Position numbers and translations under genes: made by a program
Notes under the pieces: model-generated
What the model was told of the DNA's origin: nothing
Seen by the model: the letters and a program-made list of their open reading frames with translations, nothing else
Databases searched by the model: none
From: Dehalococcoidia bacterium
Lineage (GTDB): Bacteria > Chloroflexota > Dehalococcoidia > Lucifugimonadales > SHYF01
Assembly (NCBI GenBank): GCA_009692985.1
Contig: SHYF01000123.1
Coordinates: forward strand, 1-5,272
Reading direction: 5' to 3'
DNA: 5,272 nucleotides
Part shown: positions 5,253 to 5,272 of the stretch, piece by piece
How positions within the stretch are numbered: position 1 is the stretch's first letter
Layout: each line of letters starts with the position of its first letter

Positions 5253-5272
5253 ATTTCCTCCCAAGCTCTCAC

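Larger units (their letters stand above)
5061..5272. other. Intergenic tail made of palindromic repeats, no gene supported
   Basis: Beyond the terminator I see no gene. An 87-codon minus-strand frame (5009-5272) is open to the edge, but it crosses the terminator hairpin and the repeats and has no family features. The two repeats within this stretch are listed separately. A gene start could lie beyond the edge. Confidence 0.6.

Noticed and set aside
5009..5272. 87-codon minus-strand frame at the right edge
   Set aside because: It spans the terminator hairpin and two palindromic repeats, and the product has no domain features.

Overview
The window is a moderately GC-rich piece of a bacterial chromosome. 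It carries three minus-strand protein genes, one minus-strand tRNA gene and one plus-strand lipoprotein gene, separated by intergenic stretches rich in short dispersed repeats. Several intergenic motifs (TTCGNCA..CTCAGGA elements, the CGTCATTGCGAG motif, GTAGRGGCGCAA hairpins and long G/C runs flanking GGCGGGGGG) are, from memory, common in metagenome-derived Chloroflexota of the Dehalococcoidia/SAR202 kind. That placement is an inference and is not proved by any single gene here.

Layout from left to right. Positions 1-518 (minus) hold the N-terminal 172 residues of the ATP-grasp (beta) part of an ADP-forming acyl-CoA synthetase, cut by the window edge, with a promoter at 535-564 that would give an almost leaderless mRNA. 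Positions 519-823 are non-coding: one copy of a composite dispersed repeat and a G-rich block just after the amidase stop codon. Positions 824-2245 (minus) encode a complete amidase-signature hydrolase with its Lys-Ser-Ser triad, started by GTG behind a good ribosome binding site. Positions 2311-2385 (minus) are tRNA-Arg(CCG) with an encoded CCA and a well-formed promoter at 2397-2425. Positions 2515-3810 (minus) encode a complete CPA2-type cation:proton antiporter. Positions 3811-4250 are a repeat-rich intergenic region with several hairpins. Positions 4396-4989 (plus) encode a small lipoprotein with 17 collagen-like Gly-X-Y triplets and a beta-rich C-terminal domain, behind two tandem promoter candidates and followed by a perfect 16-bp hairpin. 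Positions 5061-5272 again hold dispersed palindromic repeats.

The genes do not form one pathway. The amidase may be co-transcribed with the tRNA, since the gap is 65 bases and no terminator is visible in it. The antiporter, the acyl-CoA synthetase and the lipoprotein look like separate transcription units. I see no integrase, transposase, CRISPR array, toxin-antitoxin pair or recognisable defence system. The least ordinary items are the collagen-like lipoprotein and the density and variety of intergenic palindromes.
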